Below are positions 24,601 through 33,815 of a stretch of DNA of 64,000 nt, one piece after another (positions within the stretch are counted from its first letter, which is position 1; each line of letters begins with the position of its first letter). The notes beneath the pieces were generated by a model. That model saw nothing but the letters and a program-made list of their open reading frames with translations. It was not told where the DNA came from and searched no databases. Source of the stretch: Tetradesmus obliquus (lineage: Eukaryota; Chlorophyta; Chlorophyceae; Sphaeropleales; Scenedesmaceae); the NCBI GenBank assembly GCA_030272155.1, contig CP126195.1:868001-932000 (forward strand). The letters run 5' to 3'. A program made the position numbers and the translations under genes.

Positions 24601-26820
24601 CCCGTGCACCAGCTGCAACAGCAACAAAGAAGTGGGGGGACAGCTGAGACAGACTGTTTGAAGCTGACGGTGTGGGGAAGGCAGAGCCATGCTGTGGACG
24701 GAGCTGGTGACTACCATATGAGAGGCAGCACCAGGCCACCAAATGCAGTGACAGAGAAGCATTGCAGCACCAACAGCACGCTCTGCTTGGCAAGCGTCAT
24801 GCATGCAGCACCAAAGCAAAGAGAGCGGCCTGCTGTTGCATGCCCTAGGTTGTATACGGTTCAACATATCTACTCACTGGCCGTGCACGTGCAGGCACAC
24901 CAGGCCGCTGGCGTGGCCCGTCCAGATGTTGCCCGTCAGCGGCTCTGAGGCAATGCAGGTCACCACCTGGCCCTGCACAGCAGCAGCAAGCACAGATTGT
25001 GTCTCAGTCACGCAGCATGTGTGTGTTTTCTGCATCTTGAAGTCGCTGCAGGGATGGATGCCAGACAACATTCAAAAGCACCAAAGACAGGACCTGCATC
25101 ATGTACAAAACGTGCATGCAGACTAGCAGGGGCTTACACATGTGCGCTGCCAGCAAAGTAACACTATGCTACACATTCCACGCACTCAAATATCTTTTCA
25201 TCAGCATCACACTTCTCGCACCTTATCAGCCACAGCCATCTCACTCTTGCTGCCATGCTCCCAGGTAGGGTGCCACTCAAAGGTTGTGTATTCAAGCATC
25301 AACAAATTTGAACAGCAGCGTCACTCTTCTCTCACCTTATCAGCCACTGCCATCTCACTCTTGCTGCCATGCTCCCAGGTAGGGTGCCACTCGATCTTGC
25401 GGTTCAGCGCCACCCACAGCACAGCATGATCAGGCCTGCTGCGCTCCGGCACAACACTCAGCGCTGACAGCGTTGTTCCGACCTGCCAAGGTATCTTGAT
25501 CTCTGGCAGGCGACTGCTGCTGCTGCTGCTACTGCCGCTGCCAGAGCTGGTGAGGGAGTGCTGATCCTGCAAGCTGGCTTTTGGCTGTAGCTGCTGCTGC
25601 TGCAGCTGCTTTGGCGGCAGGAATTGTTCAGGGTTGGCATGCTGCTGCTGCTGAGGTGGTAGCTGCAGGGAGCGCTGCGGCTGCTGCAGGGATGAATGAG
25701 CCGGCTTTGCTGCTGCTGCATTTGTTGGGTCAGACACGGCACGCAGCTCAGCGGTGTGGTTGCCGGCACGCACTGCTGCCAGCGCCTCCCGTGCATCCTG
25801 CAGTGCAAAAAAAAGAACACCATTCGAACTTCGGCAGAGACAGCTGTGACGGGAGGCATGCAGGAGGTGGCTTGGGTCACACATGCAGCACACCTGTTGC
25901 TGCTTCGCTGCAGAGAGTTCCGTGCCAGCATGTGTGCAATTCTGCTGCCTCCATGCTGCCGAGACTCTGCCTCTGATACAGAACTGCAGAAAAGTTCATG
26001 CAGCTGCTTCACCATAGACCTACGAGCCAGCTTGCAAAGTGCATCCTTGCAAATGATTTGGCATGCGGCGGACAGCGCCTGCAGGCCCACCTGAAGCATG
26101 CTCCTGTGTGAGAGCCCCAGCCCCAGGCGGTTGAGCAGGCTGCTGCTCTGGCTTTCACGCACTGCTGTCGCCACCTTGCCCTGTGTATGTGTGCATTTGA
26201 TATGAAAGACAACAACTCATCAAGCACTGGTTATGATTCTGTAGAGCGTAGTGCTATGGGTAGTGCTGCTGCTGTGTCAGGGTGCAATGCACAAAGCAGG
26301 CCACGTGTCAAAGCCATTCATCTTCCAGTCATCTGCCAACCATAGGCCATTCATCGGTCAATCATTTGCCAATCATATGTCAAGCATCTGTCAAGCATCT
26401 GCCAATGATGTGCCTCACCTGCAGCACATGCACCACATCTGCCACTCTCTCTGCTGCCTGCAGGACGTCTCGCGGCAGGGAGCTGCTGCCGCTGCGTGAC
26501 AGCGCCTGCAAGCAGCATGATGGGTTACACCTTGAGATCTTGTGCAGCTGGCTGTTCGGCAATTGATTATCCAGCACTCCTGCTTGCCAGGTGGTGGTGC
26601 TGTGACACTGGGTGACTCAGACTAACTAACATTCACTGTCTTCAGTGGCTCGCTTGCTTACCTTTTGCTCCAGCTCCTGCAGCAGCTGCAGCGCCTCCTG
26701 CGCGATGCTGTGCGTGTCATCCCGCAGAGAGCCTTTTCTGCAAGCGCTGTCAGCATACGCAGCCAGCCGCTGCGCAGCTTCCCTGGCTGCTTGGAGCTCC
26801 TGCAAGCCGGCAGGCTCCAT
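9216..26820 (-). CDS. Giant WD40 / TKL kinase / pseudokinase / degenerate kinase protein
   Basis: Twenty-three exons join without a phase error into 3146 codons: 26820-26662, 26505-26419, 26180-26091, 25797-25336, 24972-24878, 24487-24200, 23926-23543, 23090-22769, 22551-22072, 21849-21520, 21141-21004, 20807-20607, 19711-19574, 19170-19072, 18681-18571, 18019-17938, 17546-16111, 15483-15355, 15193-14987, 14589-14452, 14146-14042, 13504-13394, 13061-9216. Residues 1-112 are helical. About 215-660 hold WD40-like blades (LLSGHEKGQVVLWQL). Kinase 1 (about 886-1185) is complete: loop IGSGAEGK, Lys913, Glu951, HGDLRSPN with Asp1045, DFG 1063-1065, APE 1089-1091. A Q/S/A linker follows. Kinase 2 (about 1620-1940) is degenerate: VAAA for VAxK (1648), RGDLRTSC for HGDLRSPN, DLA for DFG (1798-1800). 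Residues about 2540-2580 are strongly hydrophobic. Kinase 3 (about 2834-3145) is more degenerate still (HGGIQAGA; VDSYGFGML). The kinase-1 catalytic motifs fit plant/algal TKL families. The substrate is unknown. The 3.8-kb last exon is rich in Gln/Ala runs. A division into two genes is possible but no stop or phase break supports it. Confidence 0.8.
13296..13360 (-). repeat. Intronic echo of the 3' end of exon 22 plus donor
   Basis: It repeats the exon end (...WPSLTKKE) and its GT donor found at 13392-13445. The copy follows the true exon on the sense strand. Confidence 0.85.
13770..13965 (-). repeat. Two intronic echoes of the 3' end of exon 21
   Basis: Copies near 13776-13835 and 13906-13965 resemble the exon end at 14042-14100 (EVLPREPRWVAPE + donor). 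The flanking intron (ATGTTATAACAGT motif) is repeated with them, so each unit spans exon edge plus intron. The nearer copy keeps the GTGAGG donor, the farther one has diverged. Confidence 0.8.
14230..14268 (-). repeat. Intronic echo of the 5' end of exon 21
   Basis: The sense strand reads KVGSDMAFSYES, close to the exon start KVGGDLAFSRKL at 14146, and lies just upstream of it beside a CTG tract. Confidence 0.65.
14650..14745 (-). repeat. Intronic echo of the 5' end of exon 20
   Basis: It repeats WVAYLTWRRQLELL(T)GVAAGMAHLHR, encoded also at 14505-14589. It has its own CAG acceptor after a CTG-rich tract. The true exon continues into the RGDLRTSC loop, the echo does not. Confidence 0.85.
15541..15852 (-). 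repeat. Three tandem echoes of the 5' end of exon 18
   Basis: With the true exon edge (15423-15490) this makes four direct repeats with spacings of about 117, 114 and 120 bases. Each has a CTG tract, a TATGCAG acceptor and the first codons of VHCGSWCGIDVAAAQYF. Spacing differs only by multiples of three through the triplet tract. Confidence 0.9.
18090..18282 (-). repeat. Two echoes of the 5' end of exon 16
   Basis: Copies at about 18093-18150 and 18222-18280 match the exon start at 17975-18019 (VVGHVVSGGRPSI) with its CTGCAG acceptor. Confidence 0.85.
18725..18992 (-). repeat. Three echoes of the 5' end of exon 15
   Basis: Copies near 18735-18790, 18840-18895 and 18960-18990 repeat LLTLSRLSPAADV with CTGCAG-type acceptors. 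The true exon is 18681-18571. CAG/CTG runs of varying length separate the copies. Confidence 0.85.
19218..19291 (-). repeat. Echo of the 5' end of exon 14 (DFG segment)
   Basis: The sense strand 19285-19226 reads VKIGDFGFAKRLAPGQASMQ, flanked by a CTGCAG acceptor and a CAG|GTCAAA possible donor. The 60-nt piece is in frame with exon 14 at 19170. Confidence 0.85.
19355..19515 (-). repeat. Two echoes of the 3' end of exon 13 (catalytic loop)
   Basis: 19441-19510 reads YVHHDLRSPNLLVGSNGQ and 19361-19400 reads SPNLSVSSND, both decayed copies of YVHGDLRSPNLFVGSNGQ. The first has GC where the donor GT should be. Confidence 0.8.
19795..20045 (-). repeat. Two echoes of the 5' end of exon 13
   Basis: Copies at about 19800-19850 and 19990-20040 repeat SVTWDRRLGML-like sequence upstream of the true exon start at 19711. 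(CAG)n runs lie between them. Confidence 0.8.
20030..20575 (-). repeat. Array of echoes of the 3' half of exon 12
   Basis: At least three copies of about 110 bases (about 20110-20225, 20285-20385, 20445-20570) and a shorter remnant near 20035-20070 resemble the exon end ending at 20607 (RHGSVFGLLDRARRQLAKC...ANQK plus donor). Each keeps a GT at the donor position. Copies differ by substitutions and small indels. Confidence 0.85.
21215..21262 (-). repeat. Echo of the 5' end of exon 11 with acceptor
   Basis: It repeats VYRGTWTN plus its CACAG acceptor, about 110 bases upstream (sense) of the true exon start at 21141. Confidence 0.85.
23321..23370. repeat. 11-bp minisatellite CACACCTCATC, about 4 copies
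   Basis: Tandem CACACCTCATC units lie in an intron of the giant gene. Confidence 0.85.
23381..23440 (-). repeat. Echo of the 3' end of exon 7 with donor
   Basis: It repeats the exon edge at 23543-23590 (LAVIGEQQPR + donor) in diverged form. Confidence 0.75.
24536..24632 (-). repeat. Echo of the 5' end of exon 6 with acceptor
   Basis: It closely repeats 24400-24495, including the GTTGCAG acceptor and the WCTGALPPLP coding start. Confidence 0.85.
25200..25310 (-). repeat. Echo of the 3' end of exon 4 with donor
   Basis: It repeats EWHPTWEHGSKSEMAVADK and its donor (true copy 25336-25395) with few changes. The donor base context has drifted. Confidence 0.85.
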
Positions 26821-27725
26821 AGCTGCTGCTGCTGCTACACGCCGCAAAGGGGCTCAGGCAGGTGTCACTGCAGCAAGAAAGATAGACAGCAGCAGCACCC
26901 GCAGCATCGGTACTACGCGCTCAGGTGCAAGGGAAGGGGGGGTGTGGGCTGGCATCAGATATGCCAGCTTATTAAAAACAGCGTATAGCCTCCATGCTGT
27001 GCGGTGGGAATTGGTGTGCTGCTTTGCTGTGCTTGGTGGCACACTGGAGCTTCTAGCACTGGTGTTCAAATGGTACCCGCACTTGGGCCCTGCTGCTTCT
27101 ACGGCCGCATACGCCTCCATCTCCGCTAGTACTTGAGGTTACAACTGCTGGTATGGTGCAACTGAGCCACGTCCGGCTACGATGCTGCTCCTGCAAGGCA
27201 CAGGAACCTCACCTGTGGTGTCACCCTGCCTTGGTGCACCGATTATCCCAGCACCACTGCATGTCTGCATTTATGATAAAGGTCAAAAATATAAAAATTC
27301 AGGTTCTACTCGGATCGCTGTAGCAGCGGCAGGTGCAAACAATCCAATTGCTCGAGCGATGGGTCACGATCACATGCCGATCGACAGCTTGTAGATAAAG
27401 TCAGAGCAAAGACTCCCCACGAAATTTTCAGATTGGCGTCGCAGCTCGCAGGCACTTGAGCTTCAGGCCTCTGGGCTTCCGCAATGACAACAAAACTCCC
27501 GACGAAACAACAGGATTCTCCCCCATTTTGCGGAAGTAGTTCGTATCACTTGTTTTACAGCGACAAGCCAAGCGCACACCGTGCATCCTTTGGGTGATAC
27601 GTGCCACGATCACATTCAACACAATACTACAGCGCCTAAAGTCGATGCGGTTGCTTTTCAAGCGCTTCCAACAGTTGGTGTTGCGTATGGAGTAGCCGAC
27701 AGCCATCTTGGCCAAGCAACGCGAC
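26821..27725. promoter_or_regulatory. Divergent intergenic region between two TKL kinase genes
   Basis: About 900 bases separate the starts of the giant kinase gene (minus, ATG 26820) and the second kinase (plus, ATG 27726). Both promoters must lie here. An A/T-rich stretch with ATATAAAAA near 27287-27297 is TATA-like but unproven. No coding segment was recognised. Confidence 0.5.
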
Positions 27726-30700
27726 ATGGCACCACCCGGTCCCATTGAAGAGCCTGCTCTGGCATGGTTGGACAGTGGCCTCTACAAGTTGCTGTTTAAT
27801 GTATCCGTCAAAAACGCTGTTATCGACGCCGAGAATAAGCTCAGCAAGGTAAGCGATGCGCAGGGCAGCTGCACACCTACAACCCAGTGCTACCTTCACC
27901 CAGTTTGCTGCAGCAGCACCACCAGCCCTGCTTATGTCGCAGCTACGTTGACCGAAACTAAGGCCCCAAACATTTTGCTTTGACCGCAGGCCAAGACATG
28001 TGGCCTCATGGATGCTGGGGCCTCAGAGACACAGGTCATGCTGCGGCGCTTGGACAGTGCTGTCAAATGTGTCACAGCAGTGGCCCATGAGCTGTCCCAC
28101 AGTGCAGTGCTGTGGCAGCTGCTGATGCAGCTGCTGCTGCTGAGCACTATCAAGAAGATCCTGCAGTGCAGCCAACAGCTGGAAGACAGCTTGTGAGTGC
28201 CAGCTGGCCCCTACACCGTTGGTGTTTCCTCGCTGGCACGTTTGCATCCATGTGCATGCCCCAGTAGGCAATCAAGGTCTTCATCCAATTGCATCGCATC
28301 CTCATCTTCCCATTCCTAGCAGCGTCACGCTGTATGTCAGTTAGTCTCCGAAAACCCACACCAAAACTGAGCTTCACCACAGACTAAGGGTGCACCCGCT
28401 GGTGTGTCCCGCCCCACTGCTTCCGTCAGCACTGCCTGGCTGTCGCACAATAAATTCTCCCCCGTGTCACGTGACTCACCTTCGATTCTGTTCACCCCGC
28501 AGGTTTGATCTGCCATCACAGCCATCAGCCCCACTGCACACGCCAGGCCCTGAGCCCCCAAGGACACCTCAGCCTGGGCTGTCACTAGCAGAGCAGGCCG
28601 CACTCGCTGCTGCTGCTGCTGCTGCTGACGAGGACAGCTTCAGCTGCATGCAGTTTGCAGTGCCAGTGCGCATGGTGCCCTGGCAAGAGCTGGCGATACA
28701 GAAGCCACTGGGGCAGGGAGCATACGGTGCGCTTTCAGGGAGCTATGTTGCAGGCTTGCAGGAATTGAACTGCGCACACAGCGCTCCCTGCGTGGGTGTC
28801 TGCATCGCCCTGCGCTGCGCAAGCAGCTGCTGCACCAGCTGCATGCCGTATAGACTCATGATGGGGAAGCTGCACTTGACCTGGCAAGCCAGCTTGCTTC
28901 CTGTTGCATTGCATTGCTTCATTCTGGCTGCTGCTGTCGCTGCTTGCTTGCAGAACTTTTTTGCAGCCTCACTCAAAGGCACACAATGCGCTCTGTGTGA
29001 CCTGGAAGCCAGCTTGCTTCGTGCTTCATAGCATTGTAAAGCTTATTTTCGTTCGCTGGTTCTGCCTGCTTGCAGGAACTGTCTTTCCAGCCTCACTCAA
29101 AGGCACACATGTGGCAGTCAAATGCCAGCTTGCTGCATGCTGCTTTGCATTGCATTGCTTCATCGTGGCCTCTGCTGTGGCTGCCTGCTTGCAGGAACTG
29201 TCTTTGCAGCCTCACTCAAAGGCACGCAGGTGGCAGTCAAATGCTTGGAGCTTCTGCCAGAGCGTAACCCCAGCGAGCAGCGAGCAGCAGAAGACGCCGC
29301 CAAGCAGTGCGGCAGCAGCAGCAGCGGCAGCCCGCAGGAGCAGCAGCAGCTGCTGCAGCTGCTGAAACGGGAGGCGAGCATGATGCTGTCGAGCCAGCAC
29401 CCCAACATTGTGCGGTGCTTAGGGGTCAGCTTAGATGAGACGCCCGCAATTGTGATGGAGTTGTGTAACAGCGGCTCGCTACACCAGGCGCTGCACAAGC
29501 CGCAATTCACACCCTTTCGGGTGCTGAAGCTGCTGCACGAGGTGGCATGTGCAATGTCCTTTCTGCATACCGCCCAGGGCGGCGGCGCAGCAGCAGCGGC
29601 AGCAGCGCTCGCGCCCTCGTCACGCAGCAACAGCAGCAGCCAGCTGCTGCAGGCAGGGATCAGCAGCAGCACATCAGCAGTAGCAGGGCCAGGGTCCAGG
29701 CATGGCAGTACCCAGCGGCTGAATAGCGGAAGCTTGCTGGCTTCTGTGCTGCATTGTGACCTGCGGGCACCCAACCTGCTGCTGTCGGGGCTGCGGCCTG
29801 ACAGCTGGAGCATCAAGGTGAGCCCGGCTGATATGCTGCATATTGTATAAGTGACACCATTGAGCAGCGTGCAGAGCATGAGTACAGACATGTCCTGCCT
29901 TGTTCCTGGCAGCCAGTCCGCGCTCCTATGCTACTAAGGAGCAGGCGATGAGTCTTGTGGTAAATTGGCTCGATGCGGTCCACAGCTCAGTGCTTGCACC
30001 CTCGCGCACCTGCCTGCCTGTTTACCATTCCTGCTTGCGCACTCTCATGCATATCCTCACTACAGTGGCACATATCATATCTCATGCATATCCTCACTAC
30101 AGTGGCACATATCATATCTCATGCATATCCTCACTACAGTGGCACATATCATATCTCATGCATATCCTCACCACAGTGGCACATATCATATCTCATGCAT
30201 ATCCTCACTACAGTGGCACATATCATATCTCATGCATATCCTCACTACAGTGGCACATATCATATCTCATGCATATCCTCACTACAGTGGCACATATCAT
30301 ATCTCATGCATATCCTCACTACAGTGGCACATATCATATCCAGCTGCCTGACCCATTGTGCCGCACCTGTTTGCCTGGGTCTACTCTGCAGGTTGCAGAC
30401 TTTGGCCTTGCGCAGTGGACTGGTGAAGACGGCGAGACAGCGCTCACCGACACAGTCACCAACCGCCTGTGGCTAGCACCTGAGGTGCTGCACAGCCCTG
30501 AGGCCACAGGGGACGGCTGCTTTGTTGTGAGCAAGGCAGCGGACGTGTACAGCTTTGGCTGCATCATGTACGAGGTGCTCACGGGGCGGCTGCCCTTCGA
30601 GACGGACAGCATCCACCAGCAGATGCTGGAAGTGGTGAGTGGGCTGCATTCTGCTAATGTACCACCATACAGTAGGGCCACAGACGCACCCACGATCACA

Positions 30701-31985
30701 CTGTTTGCAGCTGTCCTTGCTGTTGCACTTTATCATGGCTACTGCATTGTCACCGTGGCGATGACACAGACAGCACCCACCAGCAGATGCTGCAAGTGGT
30801 GAGTGGCGGCTATTTTGTGGCAGCATTGTGAACTGTTTGCAGCTGTTGTGGATGTTTCACATCATGGTTACTGCGTGGTCGCTGGGGGAAATGAGGCGGA
30901 CAGCATCCACCAGCAGTTGCTGGAAGTGGTGAGTGGCGGCAACCTACCAATATACCAACCTACCATAAATTAGCGCCACAGACGCACCCACAATTACCCT
31001 GTTGGCAGCTGTCCTTGCTGTTGCAGTTCATCATGGCTACTTCATTGTCACCGCAGCAATGAGGTGGACAGCATCCATCAACAGATGCTGGTAGTGGTGA
31101 GTGGCGGCGGTTGACTAGCCGCACACCTACTTCCCAAACTTACACCTTACCACGCTCGTCGGACGCCTCGCATTCCCGAGCTTTCCATCTGCTGCTCGCC
31201 TCACACCTTGCATACCTTTGCATCTCCTGCTGCTGCAGATCGGCGGCTTTGGCGACCCGGTGGGCCGCCTGGGGCCGCTGCACTGGCCCCACCAGCACGA
31301 CCTGCAGCACGGCTTCAACACCCCAGAGCTGCTGCAGCTGCAGCCGCTGTTCGAATCCTGCGTGGACGTAAACCCTGCGGCCCGCCCAAGCTTCGAGCAG
31401 GTGCAGAGCCAGCTGCAGCAGCTGCTGCAGAAAGCAGCGAAGGCAGTGCAAGCCAAGGCTGCTGCGGCACGCACCAATGCAGCATCAACAGCAGCAGCAG
31501 CAGCGGCTGTGGCGGACCGTCCGGTGGCTACTGTTGGGCTGCCGGCCCCAAGGACGCCAGGCGGGCAGCAGGAGCAGCTGCTGTCACAGCAGCAGCAGCA
31601 GCAGCAGCCGGCTGCAGGCCTTGTCTTCATGCCCTCCCTCACTGAGATGGCAGAAGGCACCCCACCCTCCAGCCCCCGCCCAGCAGCAGCAGCAGCAGCA
31701 GTAGTGCAACCCAGCAGCCCGTTTGCACCTGCAGCTGTAGCAGCATCATCCAGGCCAGCCGCAGGCCCCGGTACCCCGGTGCCATCTGCTGCTGCTGCTG
31801 CTGCTGCTGCTGGTGTGGTTGGCTTTGGGCTGCCAGGCAGGGCAGCACTGGACAGTAGCAGCTCACCATTTGCATGGATGAGTGGGCCGCAGCTGCAGCC
31901 GCCGCTGCCCAGCAGTGTGTTTGTGTCACCTTTCATGGCACCCAGCAGCACACGGCGCTCTTTTCAAGCTGGCGACGGCAGCTGA
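27726..31985 (+). CDS. TKL-type protein kinase, 720 aa
   Basis: Six exons keep phase: 27726-27848, 27990-28192, 28503-28726, 29195-29817, 30392-30634, 31239-31985 (721 codons). ATG 27726 opens MAPPGPIEEPALAWL. Residues 1-110 form a helical, possibly bundled N-terminus. The kinase domain has PLGQGAYG|TVFAASLKGTQVAVKC (glycine loop and catalytic Lys), an alpha-C segment followed by HPNIVRCLGV, MELCNSGSL, the catalytic loop HCDLRAPNLLL, VADFGLAQ, WLAPEV, AADVYSFGCIMYEVLTG and a C-lobe Arg in NPAARPSF. All catalytic residues are intact. A Ser/Gly/Ala insertion lies before the catalytic loop. The tail is an Ala/Gln/Pro-rich stretch. Its neighbour across the divergent promoter is also a TKL kinase. 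Substrate unknown. Confidence 0.85.
28945..29130 (+). repeat. Two echoes of the 5' end of kinase exon 4
   Basis: Copies at about 28951-29010 (NFFAASLKGTQC) and 29072-29127 (TVFPASLKGTHVAVKC) precede the true exon at 29195 (TVFAASLKGTQVAVKC). Both have CTTGCAG acceptors, and the intron flank (GCTTCATTCTGG-type) is repeated too. Confidence 0.9.
30050..30341 (+). repeat. 37-bp minisatellite, about 8 copies
   Basis: The unit starts CATATCCTCACTACAGTGGC and repeats almost perfectly in the intron before exon 5. No plus-strand frame contains a stop, so it produces spurious ORFs in all three frames. Confidence 0.95.
30760..31105 (+). repeat. Three echoes of the 3' end of kinase exon 5 with donors
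   Basis: Copies at about 30767, 30900 and 31066 repeat DSIHQQMLEV|GTGAGT (true copy 30605-30640). All keep GTGAGT. Confidence 0.9.
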
Positions 31986-32035
31986 CCGCGGCCGCGGAGG
32001 CACAAGAAACGAATCCGGCCAGCGGCAGCTGAAGT

Positions 32036-32040
32036 TGTAA
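32036..32040 (+). terminator. TGTAA poly(A) signal of the 27726-31985 kinase
   Basis: TGTAA lies 51 bases after the stop codon, a typical chlorophycean distance and motif. Confidence 0.7.
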
Positions 32041-33815
32041 GAATGAATGGTGTGTCAAGGTAGTCATTGCAGCATATGGTAGAGACATGCGAAGCAACTC
32101 AAAGGACACTGGCTCCTGCTGAAATGACAAGTCAACTACACCAGTCGGTCTTTTGTGGTGCACTGTCCAGCCGTGTTGTGTGGCGCGGTGTTGCTAGGTG
32201 TTAGGTTTCTTCATATGCGCTGCTTTTGCCAGGCCAGGGACAGTTTTGTTAGACAGCAACCACTGCGCAGACAGTTTGCAAACTGAACACATTGATCACG
32301 TGCTGCGCGTGGTGGTGAGGGTGTGTTGCGTGCACCTTTGCTGTTCCCACCACAACACGGAACAGGAATTCACTGTGGCCAACCAATAAATTGGCGTTGA
32401 CGTGTGAACCTGCACTGCTGTTGCGCCGGCTTGCCACGTCATTAATGCGGACAATGCAGCAGCAGCAGCAGCTGCTGCAGTGGCAGCAGTGGAGCTGCTA
32501 CAGCATTGCAGCTTACAGGTAGACACCTCTTTGAGGTGTTGCATGGCTGCTTGTGACTGTGTACAGTCAAGCATGGCAGATGGTGCTGCCGAAGTCAAGC
32601 AAGTTTTAGCAGTGCTGCACTTGTGTGGGATACGGGCATGGGCATGCGTGCAGACTGAACACGCAGGAAAGTGGCCAAGCATGCAACTGTGCAAACAGGA
32701 TGGCCGATTGCACAATGTGAGTTTAGGTTGCCGTCTTTGTGTGGGCCTATTACTTTGGTTGCATTAGTTGCATTAGTTGACTTAGACGCAGCTGTGCATG
32801 TCTGTTTCTTGAACAGACCGAAGCACAGTATAGCAGCGTGTAACAGCACGAATGTCATTGTTGTACAGCTAAGTGGGGGCTAGTTTACCAGCTGTCACAT
32901 TTTGACATCTTTTCTTTTTCATCATGGTGAGCCACTCAAGCATCGCTCTGGTGCGCCGTATTGCTGCTGGCACATTTGCATGTGCATTTAAAATGGAGGA
33001 TGTGTGACTGGTGCATAAAACCACCTACACACGTGTGTGTTCCCTTGTTTCTTTTGGCCTGCCAGCAAGCGTACTGCCAGTACAGAAGTTGGCAATGTCA
33101 GGGGCCGCGTCATTGTCGTTTTAGGTTGGCATTGCTGATGTATTCTGTGCCGCCGCGGCATACTGCTTGCTTGTGGATGAGCCATATGTCTGTTCTGTGT
33201 GCCGCTGGCAGCAGGTTTGCATGTGGATGCATGCAAGCAGGACAGCGATGCAGCTGTTGCTGCCGCACAACCGACAGCTGGTAGCTGGGTGCACGGGGGG
33301 CTCACGCGTGATGGTGACGTGGCTGGCCAGTTGCGCCCCTCTGCTCTTCCTTTGCAGCCCTTGCTGGAGATTCATCTCAATGTTGGATGGTCGGCAAAGG
33401 CTGCAGGTTGTTGCTTCACTGATGAGCCTGCAGCTTGAACTGCTGCAAGTTTGTAGTAGCACCAACCTAGCCTGGTGTGCGGTAGGGTTCTTTGAGTGCA
33501 ACTTGGCCAGGAGAGTTTGCTGCACAGGATTCGTCTGCTGCGTCCTGATCCCTGAACACGGATAGTCTTGCACTCATGGACACAGGGGCGTGGTAGAACC
33601 CCAAGGTGAAAAGCTGTCACATTGTGGTTCAAGCGCTGCACCACGCCTGATTTGCGGAGCTCCACCGACATCGTAAGGATTCGCAGAATTTGTTTATTAC
33701 GTGCGAGCAGGGTGAAGTCTGGACTACGTGTTTCGCCCGACATCCTTCATCGACTTGGCCCTAGTTCAGGGCGACTAGTAGCTCTGCACTGCCAGGTCAA
33801 TCAGAAACTCCCACA
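32041..33815. other. Intergenic, nothing recognised
   Basis: About 1.8 kb between the kinase and the FKBP gene. Short open frames on both strands show no domain, no consistent splice structure and no similarity I recognise. It should include the FKBP promoter. Confidence 0.5.

Noticed and set aside
27428..27745. Minus-strand 105-codon frame over the start of the second kinase
   Set aside because: It has no recognised motif and overlaps the plus-strand exon 1 start; probably chance.
29900..30476. Long open frames with HILTTVAHIISHAYPH-type repeats
   Set aside because: They are translations of the 37-bp intronic minisatellite, open in all three frames, between two well-supported kinase exons.
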